DNA of 64,000 nucleotides from Micrococcus cohnii (lineage in GTDB: Bacteria > Actinomycetota > Actinomycetes > Actinomycetales > Micrococcaceae), in assembly GCF_014205175.1 (NCBI RefSeq), contig NZ_JACHNA010000001.1, positions 744,001-808,000 on the forward strand. The letters are read 5' to 3'. A program made the position numbers and the translations under genes. The notes below the pieces were generated by a model. That model was given only the letters and a program-made list of their open reading frames with translations. It did no database searches and had not been told where the DNA came from. Below, piece after piece: positions 8,415-17,105 of this stretch; the first letter of the stretch is position 1, and the number at the start of each line of letters is the position of its first letter.

Positions 8415-8930
8415 TCAGCCGCGCGGCTGCAGGACCAGATTGGTGATGCGCGCGGTGGACAGACGCCGGCCGTCCTCGTCGGTCATGACGACCTCGTGGC
8501 TGACGAGCGTGCCGCCGAGCTTGAGCGCCGTCGCGGTGCCCGTCACCAGTCCCGAGCGCACGGCCGCGTGGTGGGTCGCGCCGATCTCGATCCCGACCAC
8601 CTCACGACCGGGGCCGGCGTGCAGCTTCGCGGCGACCGAGCCGAGCGTCTCGGCCAGGACGAGGTGGGCGCCGCCGTGCAGCAGCCCGGCCGGCTGCTCG
8701 TTGCCAGCCACGGGCATCGTGGCCACGCAGCGCTGGGCGGTCAGCTCGGTGAAGCGGATGCCCATCTTGGCCGCGAGCGGGGAGACGCCGGCCCAGCCCA
8801 GCACGTCGTGCAGTTCGTCGGGGATGCCGCTGCGGCGCGCGAGCTCGAGGTGCTGCTCGGGCGTGAACTCGGGGGTGACGCCCGCGAGGTAGGGCAGGTT
8901 CTCCGGGCCGGTCTGCTGGCACATGGCCAT
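8415..8930 (-). CDS. Hotdog-fold thioesterase (PaaI/YdiI type)
   Basis: Probable acyl-CoA thioesterase of the PaaI/YdiI group, 171 residues. The C-terminal 115 residues form the hotdog domain with the signature NEQPAGLLHGGAHLVLAETL, in which the Glu of LAETLGS is the likely catalytic acid, and the closing HEVVMTDEDGRRLSTARI. About 50 extra N-terminal residues precede it. The substrate cannot be told from sequence; phenylacetyl-CoA, 1,4-dihydroxy-2-naphthoyl-CoA and other acyl-CoAs occur in this group. ATG codons at 8930 and 8924 are both plausible. It is divergent from polA with only 37 bases between start codons. Confidence 0.85.
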   Translation of the reverse strand: MAMCQQTGPENLPYLAGVTPEFTPEQHLELARRSGIPDELHDVLGWAGVSPLAAKMGIRFTELTAQRCVATMPVAGNEQPAGLLHGGAHLVLAETLGSVAAKLHAGPGREVVGIEIGATHHAAVRSGLVTGTATALKLGGTLVSHEVVMTDEDGRRLSTARITNLVLQPRG

Positions 8931-8967
8931 TAGGCTGGCAGGCGACGTCGAGAGGAGCAACACCGCG

Positions 8968-11763
8968 ATGAGCGAGACGACCGAGCACGACGGCGCCGAC
9001 GCGCCGAAGCGACTGCTGGTGCTGGACGGACACTCGATGGCCTTCCGCGCCTTCTATGCCCTGCCGGCGGAGAACTTCACGACGGACACCGGGCAGCACA
9101 CCAACGCGGTCTATGGCTTCACCTCCATGCTACTGAGCATGATTCGCACTCAGCGACCCACGCACGTGGCGGTCGCGTTCGACCTGTCCGGGCCGACGTT
9201 CCGCTCGCAGCGGTACCAGGAGTACAAGGCCGGACGCGCTGAGACGCCCGCGGAGTTCGCCGGACAGATCGAGCTGATCGGCACCGTGATGCAGGCCCTG
9301 AACATCCCCACGATCACCATGGAGGGGTACGAGGCGGATGACATCGTGGCGACCCTGGCCGCGCGAGCCGAAGAGGCGGGGTGGCAGGCCCGGATCGTCT
9401 CCGGCGACCGAGACGCGTTCCAGCTGATCAGCGACTCGACGCTCGTGCTGTATCCGAAGAAGGGCGTCTCGGACATTCCGCCGATGGACGCTGCCGCGGT
9501 CGAGGCGAAGTACGGCGTGCCCCCGCGGCTGTACCCGCACCTGGCGGCGCTCGTGGGCGAGCAGGCAGACAACCTTCCCGGCGTGCCCGGCGTCGGCCCC
9601 GGCTTCGCCGCCAAGTGGCTGCAGAAGTACGGGGATCTCGACGGAGTGATCGCCCACGCCGAGGAGATCACCGGCAAGAAGGGCGAAGCCCTGCGCGCCC
9701 ACCTCGACGACGTGCGGCGCAACCGCGAACTCAACGCGTTGGTGCGGGACCTCGACCTGCCCGTCGACCTCGACGCCATGGCGCTGTCCATGCCGGACGC
9801 GGACACGGTGGCCGAGCTGTTCGACTCGTTGCAGTTCAACCGCATCCGCGAGCGGCTGTTCGAGACGTTCTCCGAGCGGCTCGGGGCCGAGGCTCCGCAG
9901 TCCGAGGTCGAGGCCGCGCCACAGGCCGCGGTGGCCGTCGAGCCGGCCGACGTCGAGGACTTCCTCGGGCGCCATGCCGGCCGCGTGCTGGGTGTGCACA
10001 CGGTGCTCGAGGGGCCGGCGATGCTGCCCAAGCGGAAGGTGCCGGTTCCCGGCGACCACGGCACGCCGCTGGGCGTGGCGCTGGCCGTCGACGACGAGGC
10101 CCTCTATGTGCCTCTGGACGGCGAGCGGGCCGAGGCGCTGCAGGAGGCGGTCGCGGCGCTGCTGGCCGACGAGTCGCTCGAGAAGGTCGTGCACGATGTG
10201 AAGGCCCAGCTCAAGGCGTTGGTCTCGGCCGGCGTCCTCGCGCGTGCCGAGCAGGTGGCCGGGGTGATCGACGATGTCGCGCTCACGGCATATCTGATCC
10301 AGCCGGACCGCAACGATATCGAGCTGGCCAAGCTCACCGAGTCTGAGCTGCGCGCCCCGCTCGCGACGCCCGAAGACGCTCCGACCCCGAGCCAGGGCGA
10401 GTTCGACCTCGACGGGGCGGCCGAGGCCGAGCGACGTCAGGCCCGTGCCGCTCAGGTGGTCCGGGCCGCGTGGCTCGTCCAGCGCTTGCACACGCACCTG
10501 GCCCCCCGGCTGATCGACCACGGGGCGGCGCAGCTGCTCGGGCGCATCGAGATCCCCCTGGCCACGCTGCTGGCCACCATGGAGCTCACGGGCGTTGCGG
10601 TGGACCGCGAGCACCTGACCGGCCTGCGTGTGGACTTCGCCGAGGCGGCCGAGGCCGCGCAGGAGTCCGCGTGGGCCTCGGTGGCTGAGGCCACCGGCGG
10701 GATGAAGGTGAACCTGGGCTCGCCCAAGCAGCTGCAGACGGTGCTGTTCGAGTATCTGGACATGCCGCGCACCCGCAAGACCAAGACGGGGTACTCGACC
10801 GACGTGGAGTCGCTGCAGTCGCTGCTCGAGCAGACCCAGCATCCGTTCCTCGAGAACCTGATGGCGCATCGCGACGCGACGAAGCTGCGTCAGACCGTCG
10901 ACGGGCTGCTTGAGACCGTCGCCGACGACGGCCGCATCCACACGACCTATTCGCAGACCGTGGCCGCCACGGGCCGGCTGTCCTCTCTGCACCCGAACCT
11001 GCAGAACATCCCCGTGCGCACCGCGGCGGGACGCAGGATCCGCGAGTCGTTCGTCGCCTCGCCGGGAACCGTGCTGCTCTCGGCGGACTACTCGCAGATC
11101 GAGATGCGGCTGATGGCGCATCTGTCCGAGGACGCGGGCCTCATCCAGGCGTTTCGCGACGGCGAGGACCTGCACGACGTCGTCGGCTCCCAGGTCTTCG
11201 GCGTCGCTCCTGAGGCGGTGAGCGCCGAGCAGCGCGCCAAAGTGAAGGCGATGAGCTACGGGTTGGCTTACGGGCTGAGCTCGTTCGGTCTGTCCAAGCA
11301 GCTCGGCATCGGGGTCGACGAGGCGCGGGAGCTGATGAAGGGCTACTTCGACCGCTTCGGCGGGGTGCGGGACTATCTGCGCGAGGTGGTCGCCCAGGCC
11401 CGCCGGGACGGTTACACCTCGACCATCGAGGGCCGTCGGCGCTACCTGCCGGACCTGAGCTCGGACAACCGCCAGCTGCGCGACATGGCCGAGCGTGCGG
11501 CGCTCAATGCGCCGATCCAGGGTTCGGCGGCCGACATCATCAAGCGGGCCATGCTCGACGTCGCCGCGGGCCTGGCCGAGACTGGGATGCGCTCGCGGCT
11601 GCTGCTGCAGGTCCACGACGAGCTGATCCTCGAGGTGCCCGAGGCGGAGCTCGAGGACGTGACGGCACTGCTGCGCGAGCGCATGGGGAGCGCGGCGGAG
11701 CTGACGGTGCCCCTGGACGTCCACGTCGGGATGGGAGGAACCTGGCATGACGCAGCACACTGA
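8968..11763 (+). CDS. polA: DNA polymerase I
   Basis: Repair and Okazaki-fragment polymerase, 931 residues. Residues about 10-300 are the 5'-nuclease domain (LLVLDGHSMAFRAFYALP, then YEADDIVATLA and the helix-hairpin-helix GVPGVGPGFAAK). The middle, about 320-510, has the fold of a 3'-5' exonuclease but lacks the DxE metal-binding triad, as is usual for actinobacterial PolA, so proofreading is probably absent. Residues about 560-931 are the polymerase with motif A DYSQIEMRLMAHLSED and motif C VHDELILEVPE. ATG 8968 is chosen because it follows GAGAGGAG (8950-8957); an earlier in-frame ATG at 8923 lies upstream of the probable -10 box TAGGCT (8931-8936). It overlaps the next gene by 17 bases. 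Confidence 0.97.
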   Translation: MSETTEHDGADAPKRLLVLDGHSMAFRAFYALPAENFTTDTGQHTNAVYGFTSMLLSMIRTQRPTHVAVAFDLSGPTFRSQRYQEYKAGRAETPAEFAGQIELIGTVMQALNIPTITMEGYEADDIVATLAARAEEAGWQARIVSGDRDAFQLISDSTLVLYPKKGVSDIPPMDAAAVEAKYGVPPRLYPHLAALVGEQADNLPGVPGVGPGFAAKWLQKYGDLDGVIAHAEEITGKKGEALRAHLDDVRRNRELNALVRDLDLPVDLDAMALSMPDADTVAELFDSLQFNRIRERLFETFSERLGAEAPQSEVEAAPQAAVAVEPADVEDFLGRHAGRVLGVHTVLEGPAMLPKRKVPVPGDHGTPLGVALAVDDEALYVPLDGERAEALQEAVAALLADESLEKVVHDVKAQLKALVSAGVLARAEQVAGVIDDVALTAYLIQPDRNDIELAKLTESELRAPLATPEDAPTPSQGEFDLDGAAEAERRQARAAQVVRAAWLVQRLHTHLAPRLIDHGAAQLLGRIEIPLATLLATMELTGVAVDREHLTGLRVDFAEAAEAAQESAWASVAEATGGMKVNLGSPKQLQTVLFEYLDMPRTRKTKTGYSTDVESLQSLLEQTQHPFLENLMAHRDATKLRQTVDGLLETVADDGRIHTTYSQTVAATGRLSSLHPNLQNIPVRTAAGRRIRESFVASPGTVLLSADYSQIEMRLMAHLSEDAGLIQAFRDGEDLHDVVGSQVFGVAPEAVSAEQRAKVKAMSYGLAYGLSSFGLSKQLGIGVDEARELMKGYFDRFGGVRDYLREVVAQARRDGYTSTIEGRRRYLPDLSSDNRQLRDMAERAALNAPIQGSAADIIKRAMLDVAAGLAETGMRSRLLLQVHDELILEVPEAELEDVTALLRERMGSAAELTVPLDVHVGMGGTWHDAAH

Positions 11764-13123
11764 TCGACACGACAGCGCCCACGCCGCGGTCCCGGTCGGG
11801 CCCGATGCGCGCCTGGCCGAGCACGGGCTCAGGCTGCAGGTCATCGAACCGATCGCGCGGCCGGAGTCCGGCGGTGACCCGGACTGGCGGGATCACCCGG
11901 CTCTGTCGCATCACGTGCGAGCGGCGGAGAAGGGCTTCTATGAGAAGGTGCCGACCGGTGCGGTCCTGGACCAGGTGCTCGGGTGCCACGCCGACGACGG
12001 TCGGCGCAGTCTCGGGGTCTACGAGGACGGGGACAATCCGGCCGACACCGAACCGGTGGGCACCTTCGTGGACTTCTCCTCGACCATGACCGCCTCGCCG
12101 GGACGGCAGGTGCCCGTCTGGCAGGTGACGAACGTGACCGTGTCCCCGGGGCACCGGCGGCGAGGCGTGCTGCGGGCCATGATGACGCGTTCCCTCGCCG
12201 ACGCCGCCGCCTCGGGTCATCCCGTCGCCGCACTGACCGCGACGGAGGCCACGATCTATGGGCGCTTCGGCTTCGGCGTGGCCGCTCGGCGCAGCTGGAT
12301 TCGCGTGGACACGCGGGGGAGGGTTGACCTGGCCGGACCCGCACCGAGCGGACGGGTGCGCCGCCAGGACCCCCGCGAGCTGGGGGAGACCTACCGCGAG
12401 CTGCAGGAGAGCGTGCGACGGCAGACTCCCGGCAGCACCTACCGCACGGCGGAGTGCCTCGTGCGCTGGCAGGACCGGGAGCGCTCGGAGAACGAGGGCA
12501 AGGGCACCGGTCTGCTCGCGGCCGTGCATCGCGACGAGCGAGGACAGGTGCGCGGGGCCGCGCTCTATCGGTTCGAGGGCTGGCAGACCGAGCCGACGAC
12601 CATCACGGTCGAGGGGCTGGTCGCTCAGACCTCGGACGCGTGGCGCGGGCTCGTGGAGTACCTGATGAACCTGGACCTGATCGAGCGCGTCCAGCATCAG
12701 CGCCACCCCGACGACGGGCTGCTGGCCGCCACGCTCGCCGATCCGCGGCGGGTGCAGACCGTGCAGCACAGAGACGACCTCTACGTGCGCGTGCTCGACG
12801 TGGCTGCCGCGTTCGAGGGCCGTGACTATGCGCCGCGGGTGAACGACGCGCTCGTGCTCCACGTGCGTGACGGACTGGGTCATGCCGCGGGCATGTGGCG
12901 GCTGTCCGTCGACGGGGGTCGCGGGCGCGTCGATCGTCTTGATGCCGCGCAGGCCGATGTGAGTCTGGACGTGCGGGAGCTGGGTGCGCTGTGGCTCGGC
13001 GGCACGTCGGCGCGCACGCTGGCCCGAGCAGGCCTGCTGGATGACGCATCTGAGCAGACGACGGATCGACTCGACGCGATGCTCGCGCCCGCCCGGCCGG
13101 TTCACCTGCTCACCGGCTTCTGA
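11747..13123 (+). CDS. Eis-like GNAT N-acetyltransferase
   Basis: Acetyl-CoA-dependent N-acetyltransferase of the Eis family, which in mycobacteria acetylates aminoglycosides and lysines at several positions. It has 458 residues. A GNAT domain (about 60-190) has the CoA-binding VSPGHRRRGVLRAMM and the Eis signature ATIYGRFGFG, whose Tyr is the general acid in the family. A second degenerate GNAT domain and an SCP2-like domain (about 350-458) follow. The protein ends in phenylalanine (LLTGF), which fits Eis, where the C-terminal Phe carboxylate takes part in catalysis. It starts inside the polA end and is probably co-transcribed with it. The natural substrate is unknown. Confidence 0.88.
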   Translation: MTQHTDRHDSAHAAVPVGPDARLAEHGLRLQVIEPIARPESGGDPDWRDHPALSHHVRAAEKGFYEKVPTGAVLDQVLGCHADDGRRSLGVYEDGDNPADTEPVGTFVDFSSTMTASPGRQVPVWQVTNVTVSPGHRRRGVLRAMMTRSLADAAASGHPVAALTATEATIYGRFGFGVAARRSWIRVDTRGRVDLAGPAPSGRVRRQDPRELGETYRELQESVRRQTPGSTYRTAECLVRWQDRERSENEGKGTGLLAAVHRDERGQVRGAALYRFEGWQTEPTTITVEGLVAQTSDAWRGLVEYLMNLDLIERVQHQRHPDDGLLAATLADPRRVQTVQHRDDLYVRVLDVAAAFEGRDYAPRVNDALVLHVRDGLGHAAGMWRLSVDGGRGRVDRLDAAQADVSLDVRELGALWLGGTSARTLARAGLLDDASEQTTDRLDAMLAPARPVHLLTGF

Positions 13124-13129
13124 TACGCT
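13124..13129 (+). promoter_or_regulatory. -10 box of the rpsA promoter
   Basis: TACGCT at 13124-13129, directly after the stop codon of the preceding gene, matches the TANNNT -10 consensus of the housekeeping sigma factor. It predicts a transcript start near 13136 and a 5' leader of about 110 bases for rpsA. No good -35 box is seen. Confidence 0.5.
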
Positions 13130-13172
13130 GACCGAGCACTTTCGTGCGCTTTGACATCTGACCATCACAACC

Positions 13173-13216
13173 CATGCCGGGTCGACGGGCACCGATGTGC
13201 CCGCCAGAACGGCATG
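13173..13216 (+). promoter_or_regulatory. Structured RNA leader upstream of rpsA
   Basis: Two nested perfect stems: outer CATGCCG (13173-13179) with CGGCATG (13210-13216), and inner CGGGCAC (13186-13192) with GTGCCCG (13197-13203) closed by a CGAT loop. The two stems are separated by a symmetric 6-by-6 internal loop (GGTCGA opposite CCAGAA). It lies in the predicted leader, 15 bases before the GGAG ribosome site. Autoregulation by S1 protein is known in E. coli with a different structure; a similar role here is inference. Confidence 0.5.
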
Positions 13217-13245
13217 ATCCCAATCTCAATCGGAGTCCCTCCTAC

Positions 13246-14709
13246 ATGACCACCACCTCCAACGCCCCGCAGGTCGCCATCAACGACATCGGCACCTCCG
13301 AGGAACTGCTCGCCGCGATCGACGAGACCATCAAGTACTTCAACGACGGTGACCTCGTCGAAGGCACCGTCGTCAAGGTCGACCGCGATGAGGTCCTTCT
13401 CGACATCGGCTACAAGACCGAGGGCGTCATCCCGTCCCGCGAGCTGTCCATCAAGCACGATGTGGACCCCGACGACGTGGTGGCCGCCGGCGACACCGTC
13501 GAGGCGCTCGTCCTCACCAAGGAGGACAAGGAGGGTCGTCTGATCCTCTCCAAGAAGCGCGCGCAGTACGAGCGCGCCTGGGGCGACATCGAGAAGATCA
13601 AGGACGAGGACGGCGTCGTCGAGGGCACCGTCATCGAGGTCGTCAAGGGCGGCCTCATCCTGGACATCGGGCTGCGCGGCTTCCTGCCCGCCTCGCTCGT
13701 GGAGATGCGTCGCGTCCGCGACCTGGCCCCGTACATCGGCCAGAAGCTCGAGGCCAAGATCATCGAGCTGGACAAGAACCGCAACAACGTTGTGCTGTCC
13801 CGCCGCGCGTGGCTCGAGCAGACCCAGTCCGAGGTCCGCTCGAACTTCCTGCACAAGCTCGAGAAGGGTCAGGTCCGTCAGGGCACCGTCTCCTCGATCG
13901 TCAACTTCGGCGCGTTCGTCGACCTGGGCGGCGTGGACGGTCTCGTGCACGTCTCGGAGCTGTCCTGGAAGCACATCGACCACCCCTCGGAGGTCGTCGA
14001 GGTCGGCAAGGAGGTCACCGTCGAGGTCCTCGAGGTGGACATGGACCGCGAGCGTGTGTCCCTGTCGCTGAAGGCGACCCAGGAGGACCCGTGGCAGCTG
14101 TTCGCGCGCACCCACGCGCTCGGCCAGGTCGTGCCCGGCAAGGTCACCAAGCTCGTTCCGTTCGGCGCGTTCGTCCGGGTCGAGGACGGTATCGAGGGCC
14201 TCGTGCACATCTCGGAGCTGGCCTCGCGCCACATCGACACCGCTGAGCAGGTCGTGTCCGTCAACGACGAGCTGTTCGTGAAGGTCATCGACATCGACCT
14301 GGAGCGCCGCCGCATCTCGCTGTCGCTCAAGCAGGCCAATGACGGCGTCGACCCGGACGGCACTGAGTTCGACCCGGCCCTGTACGGCATGGCCGCCGAA
14401 TACGACGACGAGGGCAACTACAAGTACCCCGAGGGCTTCGACGTCGAGACCAACGAGTGGATGGAGGGCTACGAGGCCGAGCGTGCCGCCTGGGAGCAGC
14501 AGTACGCCGATGCCCAGGCCCGCTGGGAGGCGCACAAGGAGCAGGTGCGCCGCGCCATCGAGGAGGACGCCCAGTCGGCGGCCGCCTCGGAGGTGGGCAC
14601 CGCTGCCGCGGCGTCGTCCTACGTCTCGGAGGCTCCGGCGTCCGATGGCGGCACCCTGGCCTCGGACGAGGCCCTGGCCGCCCTGCGCGAGAAGCTCACC
14701 GGCAACTGA
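13246..14709 (+). CDS. rpsA: 30S ribosomal protein S1
   Basis: RNA-binding ribosomal protein that helps mRNA docking on the 30S subunit. It has 487 residues with four S1 (OB-fold) domains beginning near residues 35 (GDLVEGTVVKVDRDEVLLDI), 122, 207 (GQVRQGTVSSIVNFGAFVDL) and 292 (GQVVPGKVTKLVPFGAFVRV). This is the four-domain actinobacterial form, not the six-domain E. coli form. A long acidic and alanine-rich tail follows. The start at 13246 follows GGAG (13232-13235) with a 10-base spacer and begins MTTTSNAPQ; an upstream in-frame ATG at 13174 lies inside the structured leader and is rejected. Confidence 0.97.
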   Translation: MTTTSNAPQVAINDIGTSEELLAAIDETIKYFNDGDLVEGTVVKVDRDEVLLDIGYKTEGVIPSRELSIKHDVDPDDVVAAGDTVEALVLTKEDKEGRLILSKKRAQYERAWGDIEKIKDEDGVVEGTVIEVVKGGLILDIGLRGFLPASLVEMRRVRDLAPYIGQKLEAKIIELDKNRNNVVLSRRAWLEQTQSEVRSNFLHKLEKGQVRQGTVSSIVNFGAFVDLGGVDGLVHVSELSWKHIDHPSEVVEVGKEVTVEVLEVDMDRERVSLSLKATQEDPWQLFARTHALGQVVPGKVTKLVPFGAFVRVEDGIEGLVHISELASRHIDTAEQVVSVNDELFVKVIDIDLERRRISLSLKQANDGVDPDGTEFDPALYGMAAEYDDEGNYKYPEGFDVETNEWMEGYEAERAAWEQQYADAQARWEAHKEQVRRAIEEDAQSAAASEVGTAAAASSYVSEAPASDGGTLASDEALAALREKLTGN

Positions 14710-14748
14710 TCGTCTCGGTGAGCGGCGCTTGCGCGCCGACTCCACGCC

Positions 14749-14789
14749 GCCCCCGCCCGCCCCGGTCGCTCCGGGTGCCGGGCGGGGGC
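14749..14789. terminator. Terminator between rpsA and the rRNA methyltransferase
   Basis: Perfect 11-base stem GCCCCCGCCCG (14749-14759) and CGGGCGGGGGC (14779-14789) with a 19-base loop, which itself can fold (CCCGG/CCGGG). It is placed between convergent genes. No T-tract follows; the sequence after it is GTCGTCGTCCC. Confidence 0.75.
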
Positions 14790-14818
14790 GTCGTCGTCCC
14801 ACGTGTTCTGCGGGGCCG

Positions 14819-16162
14819 TCAGCGTCGCACGGACTCCGTGACGGTGAACGTGGCGTTGCGGGCAAGCTGGGTCGTGGGACCCACGACCCGCTCGAGCAAC
14901 GCGCGGTGGCGCAGGTGGGAATTGACGACGCACCACAGCCGACCCGAGGGCACGAGCACCCGCGCGGCGTCTGCGATGAGACGGTCAGCGACGGCCGGAT
15001 CCACCGCCGCCCCGTCGTGGAACGGGGGATTCAGCACGACCGCGAGCACACTGGCCTCGGGCAGTCCGGTGAGCGCGTCCGCCTGACGCACGCGGACGCG
15101 CTCCTCGAGGTTGTTGGCCGTCACGCTTGCCGCGCTCGAGGCGGCGGCGTCCGCCGACTGGTCGGTGGCGAGCACATGCGCCCGGGGCCACAGTCGCGCC
15201 GCCACGATGGCCAGCGTTCCGTTCCCGCTGCCCAGGTCCACGACGTCGGGGGCGCCCTCGGGCCGCTCATGCGGCACGTGCACCTGCAGGCCCGACTCGG
15301 TGCGCACCGGACGAGCACCGCTCTGCGGCAGCTCAGGGCGGCGCTGCGCCAGCGTCTCGGCGAGCAGTCGGCTCCCCGGGTCCAGCGCGGCGCCGCCGAA
15401 GGTCGCCCGCCCGCCGACCAGGGTGAGCTCACCGATGCCGGCGACCCGGTGGACGCGGCGCTGCGGCTCGGGCTCGTGCACCTCGGTTCGGGGCCGGAGG
15501 GCGGTGAGCACGCGCGACTTGGACCGGCCGCGCCCGGGCACGACGGTCTCGAAGCAGCGCAGCAGCACCTCGTTCATGGACGGGCTCATGTGCTTGTCCC
15601 GCCCCGCGCCGAGCACGAGGACGTCGTCGTCGGCGTGTCGGGCGATGCGGGCCGCGGTCAACCACAGTTCGTCCAGGGAGCGCGGCAGGGCCAGCACCAC
15701 CTCGGTGGCCCCGGCGAGCATGTCTGCGTCCACGCCGCCGATGCGCAGCCGCCCCCAGCCGGCCGGCAGTGCGCCGTCGCTGTCTCGGAAGTGTTCGAGG
15801 TTGGCGCTGAGTGAGCGCACCGCCGAAGCGTCGTCCAGACCGACACGGACGTCGAGGCCGGCGGCGAGCAACGGCAGGCTCATTCCGCCGTGCCGATCGT
15901 GCAGGACGCTCACACGTCGCACGGGGCGTCCGGTGGCCGCCCAGCCGCACAGGGTGTCGACGGCGAGCACGTCCGCCGCGTCGTGGGCGCGACGCTCACG
16001 CGAGCCGGTGAGCGGCCAGCGGGAGAGCAGCTCGTGATCGAAACCGGTCGTCCAGTCCCGGGGCAGTCGCCCGAGCGCGACGTCCGGCGTGGTCAGGGGC
16101 GCGGGCCGGGTGTGGGATCCGCCCGTGGGGCGGGTCGAGGAGGAAGCGGTGTGGGGACGCAT
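14819..16162 (-). CDS. RlmG/RsmC-family rRNA guanine-N2 methyltransferase
   Basis: S-adenosylmethionine-dependent methyltransferase of 447 residues with the two-domain layout of RsmC (16S G1207) and RlmG (23S G1835). The N-terminal half, about 40-230, is a degenerate methyltransferase fold. The C-terminal half has motif I DVVDLGSGNGTLAI and the catalytic motif IV NPPFH, typical of N2-guanine modifying enzymes. Which rRNA is modified cannot be decided here. The start at 16162 is preceded on its strand by TAGCAT with six bases between, so the mRNA is probably leaderless. Confidence 0.85.
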   Translation of the reverse strand: MRPHTASSSTRPTGGSHTRPAPLTTPDVALGRLPRDWTTGFDHELLSRWPLTGSRERRAHDAADVLAVDTLCGWAATGRPVRRVSVLHDRHGGMSLPLLAAGLDVRVGLDDASAVRSLSANLEHFRDSDGALPAGWGRLRIGGVDADMLAGATEVVLALPRSLDELWLTAARIARHADDDVLVLGAGRDKHMSPSMNEVLLRCFETVVPGRGRSKSRVLTALRPRTEVHEPEPQRRVHRVAGIGELTLVGGRATFGGAALDPGSRLLAETLAQRRPELPQSGARPVRTESGLQVHVPHERPEGAPDVVDLGSGNGTLAIVAARLWPRAHVLATDQSADAAASSAASVTANNLEERVRVRQADALTGLPEASVLAVVLNPPFHDGAAVDPAVADRLIADAARVLVPSGRLWCVVNSHLRHRALLERVVGPTTQLARNATFTVTESVRR

Positions 16163-16224
16163 CCAACCATGCTACGAGGCCGCCAGGACCCCGAGCACGG
16201 CGGCGGCGTGGCGCCGGAGACGGT

Positions 16225-16917
16225 TCAGGGCTCGTCGCGCCAGAGGGCGTCGACGGGCTCGGGGACGGCCGCTCCGCCGGAGAGCGCGGCGACGTCGGCC
16301 GCCAGGGATGCGCGGCCGCCCTCCGTGTCGGGGGCGAGAACCTCGAGCACGGCGGCGGTGGGCTCGTACGCGGTGACGCCCAGGATGTGTCCGTGTGCGC
16401 GCAATGCGCTCTCCCAGCGGCCGGCCTGCGCATGCGGGGCCGGCAGCCGGTGCCGCCGCCACCGCACGCGCGGCACCGGCGTGAGCGTGTCCAACAGCGC
16501 GGTGACCGCGCCCGAGTAGGCCCGGGTCAGTCCGCCGGCACCGAGCTTGATCCCGCCGAAGTACCGCACCACCACCACACATGTGTCCGTCAGGTCTCGC
16601 CGTCCTGCGCACGCCTGATGCTGGGTCAGCGCCTCGAGCATGGGTGCCCCGGCCGTGCCGGCCGGCTCGCCATCGTCGTGTGACCGGGCGATCCGACGCT
16701 CCGGGCCGAGGGCGAAGGCGCTGCACACATGCCGCGCGTCGTGGAACCGGCGCCGCAGCGTCGCCACCATCGCGCGGGCCTGGCTCTCGTCGTCCACGCG
16801 GGCAGCCACAGCGATGAACCGGCTGCGGCGGATCTCGGTCTCGCGGACGGCCCAGGCGTGTTCGTGGCGGGCGGAGGCGGGCAGGACGCTGCAACGGTCG
16901 ACGGAGGCGGCGGACAT
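16225..16917 (-). CDS. YigZ/IMPACT-family protein
   Basis: Member of the YigZ family (N-terminal domain shared with eukaryotic IMPACT), 230 residues. The conserved N-terminal domain spans about 20-130 with RRSRFIAVAARV, the DARHVCSAFAL motif, SHDDGEPAGTAGAPMLE and VVVVRYFGGIKLGAGGL. A short C-terminal alpha/beta domain follows. The bacterial function is not established; nucleic acid or ribosome-related roles have been proposed. The start at 16917 is preceded on its strand by TAGGGT with seven bases between, consistent with a leaderless transcript. Confidence 0.85.
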   Translation of the reverse strand: MSAASVDRCSVLPASARHEHAWAVRETEIRRSRFIAVAARVDDESQARAMVATLRRRFHDARHVCSAFALGPERRIARSHDDGEPAGTAGAPMLEALTQHQACAGRRDLTDTCVVVVRYFGGIKLGAGGLTRAYSGAVTALLDTLTPVPRVRWRRHRLPAPHAQAGRWESALRAHGHILGVTAYEPTAAVLEVLAPDTEGGRASLAADVAALSGGAAVPEPVDALWRDEP

Positions 16918-17024
16918 GACCCACACCCTAGGTCCCGTGGGCCACGGACCGCAGAGCACAGCGTGCACCGCTGCGCGCGGGGCGTGTGCGGACACGCCCC
17001 CGAGACGGTTTAGGCTTGTGTTCT

Positions 17025-17093
17025 GTGCCACGACGGTACGGACACGGCGTCGACCCTTTGGACCGGACGCGCCGAGTCTTCCCCGACCACTGA
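17025..17093 (+). CDS. Candidate leaderless upstream open frame, 22 codons
   Basis: GTG at 17025 lies eight bases after the -10-like TAGGCT (17011-17016), the spacing of a leaderless start. The frame reads VPRRYGHGVDPLDRTRR and stops at 17093, 12 bases before the ATG of the BCCT-CoaE gene. The gene itself has no clear ribosome site, so coupling to this short frame could drive its translation. The evidence is only position and spacing. Confidence 0.25.
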   Translation: MPRRYGHGVDPLDRTRRVFPDH

Positions 17094-17105
17094 ACGTCTT
17101 GAGCC

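Noticed and set aside
9130-11844. About 900-codon minus-strand open frame opposite polA
   Set aside because: High third-position GC removes stop codons from the complementary frame; the composition is Arg/Gln/His-rich noise and polA is certain.
13151-13156. TTGACA as a -35 box for rpsA
   Set aside because: No -10 hexamer lies 16-18 bases downstream; the sequence there is part of the nested stem structure.
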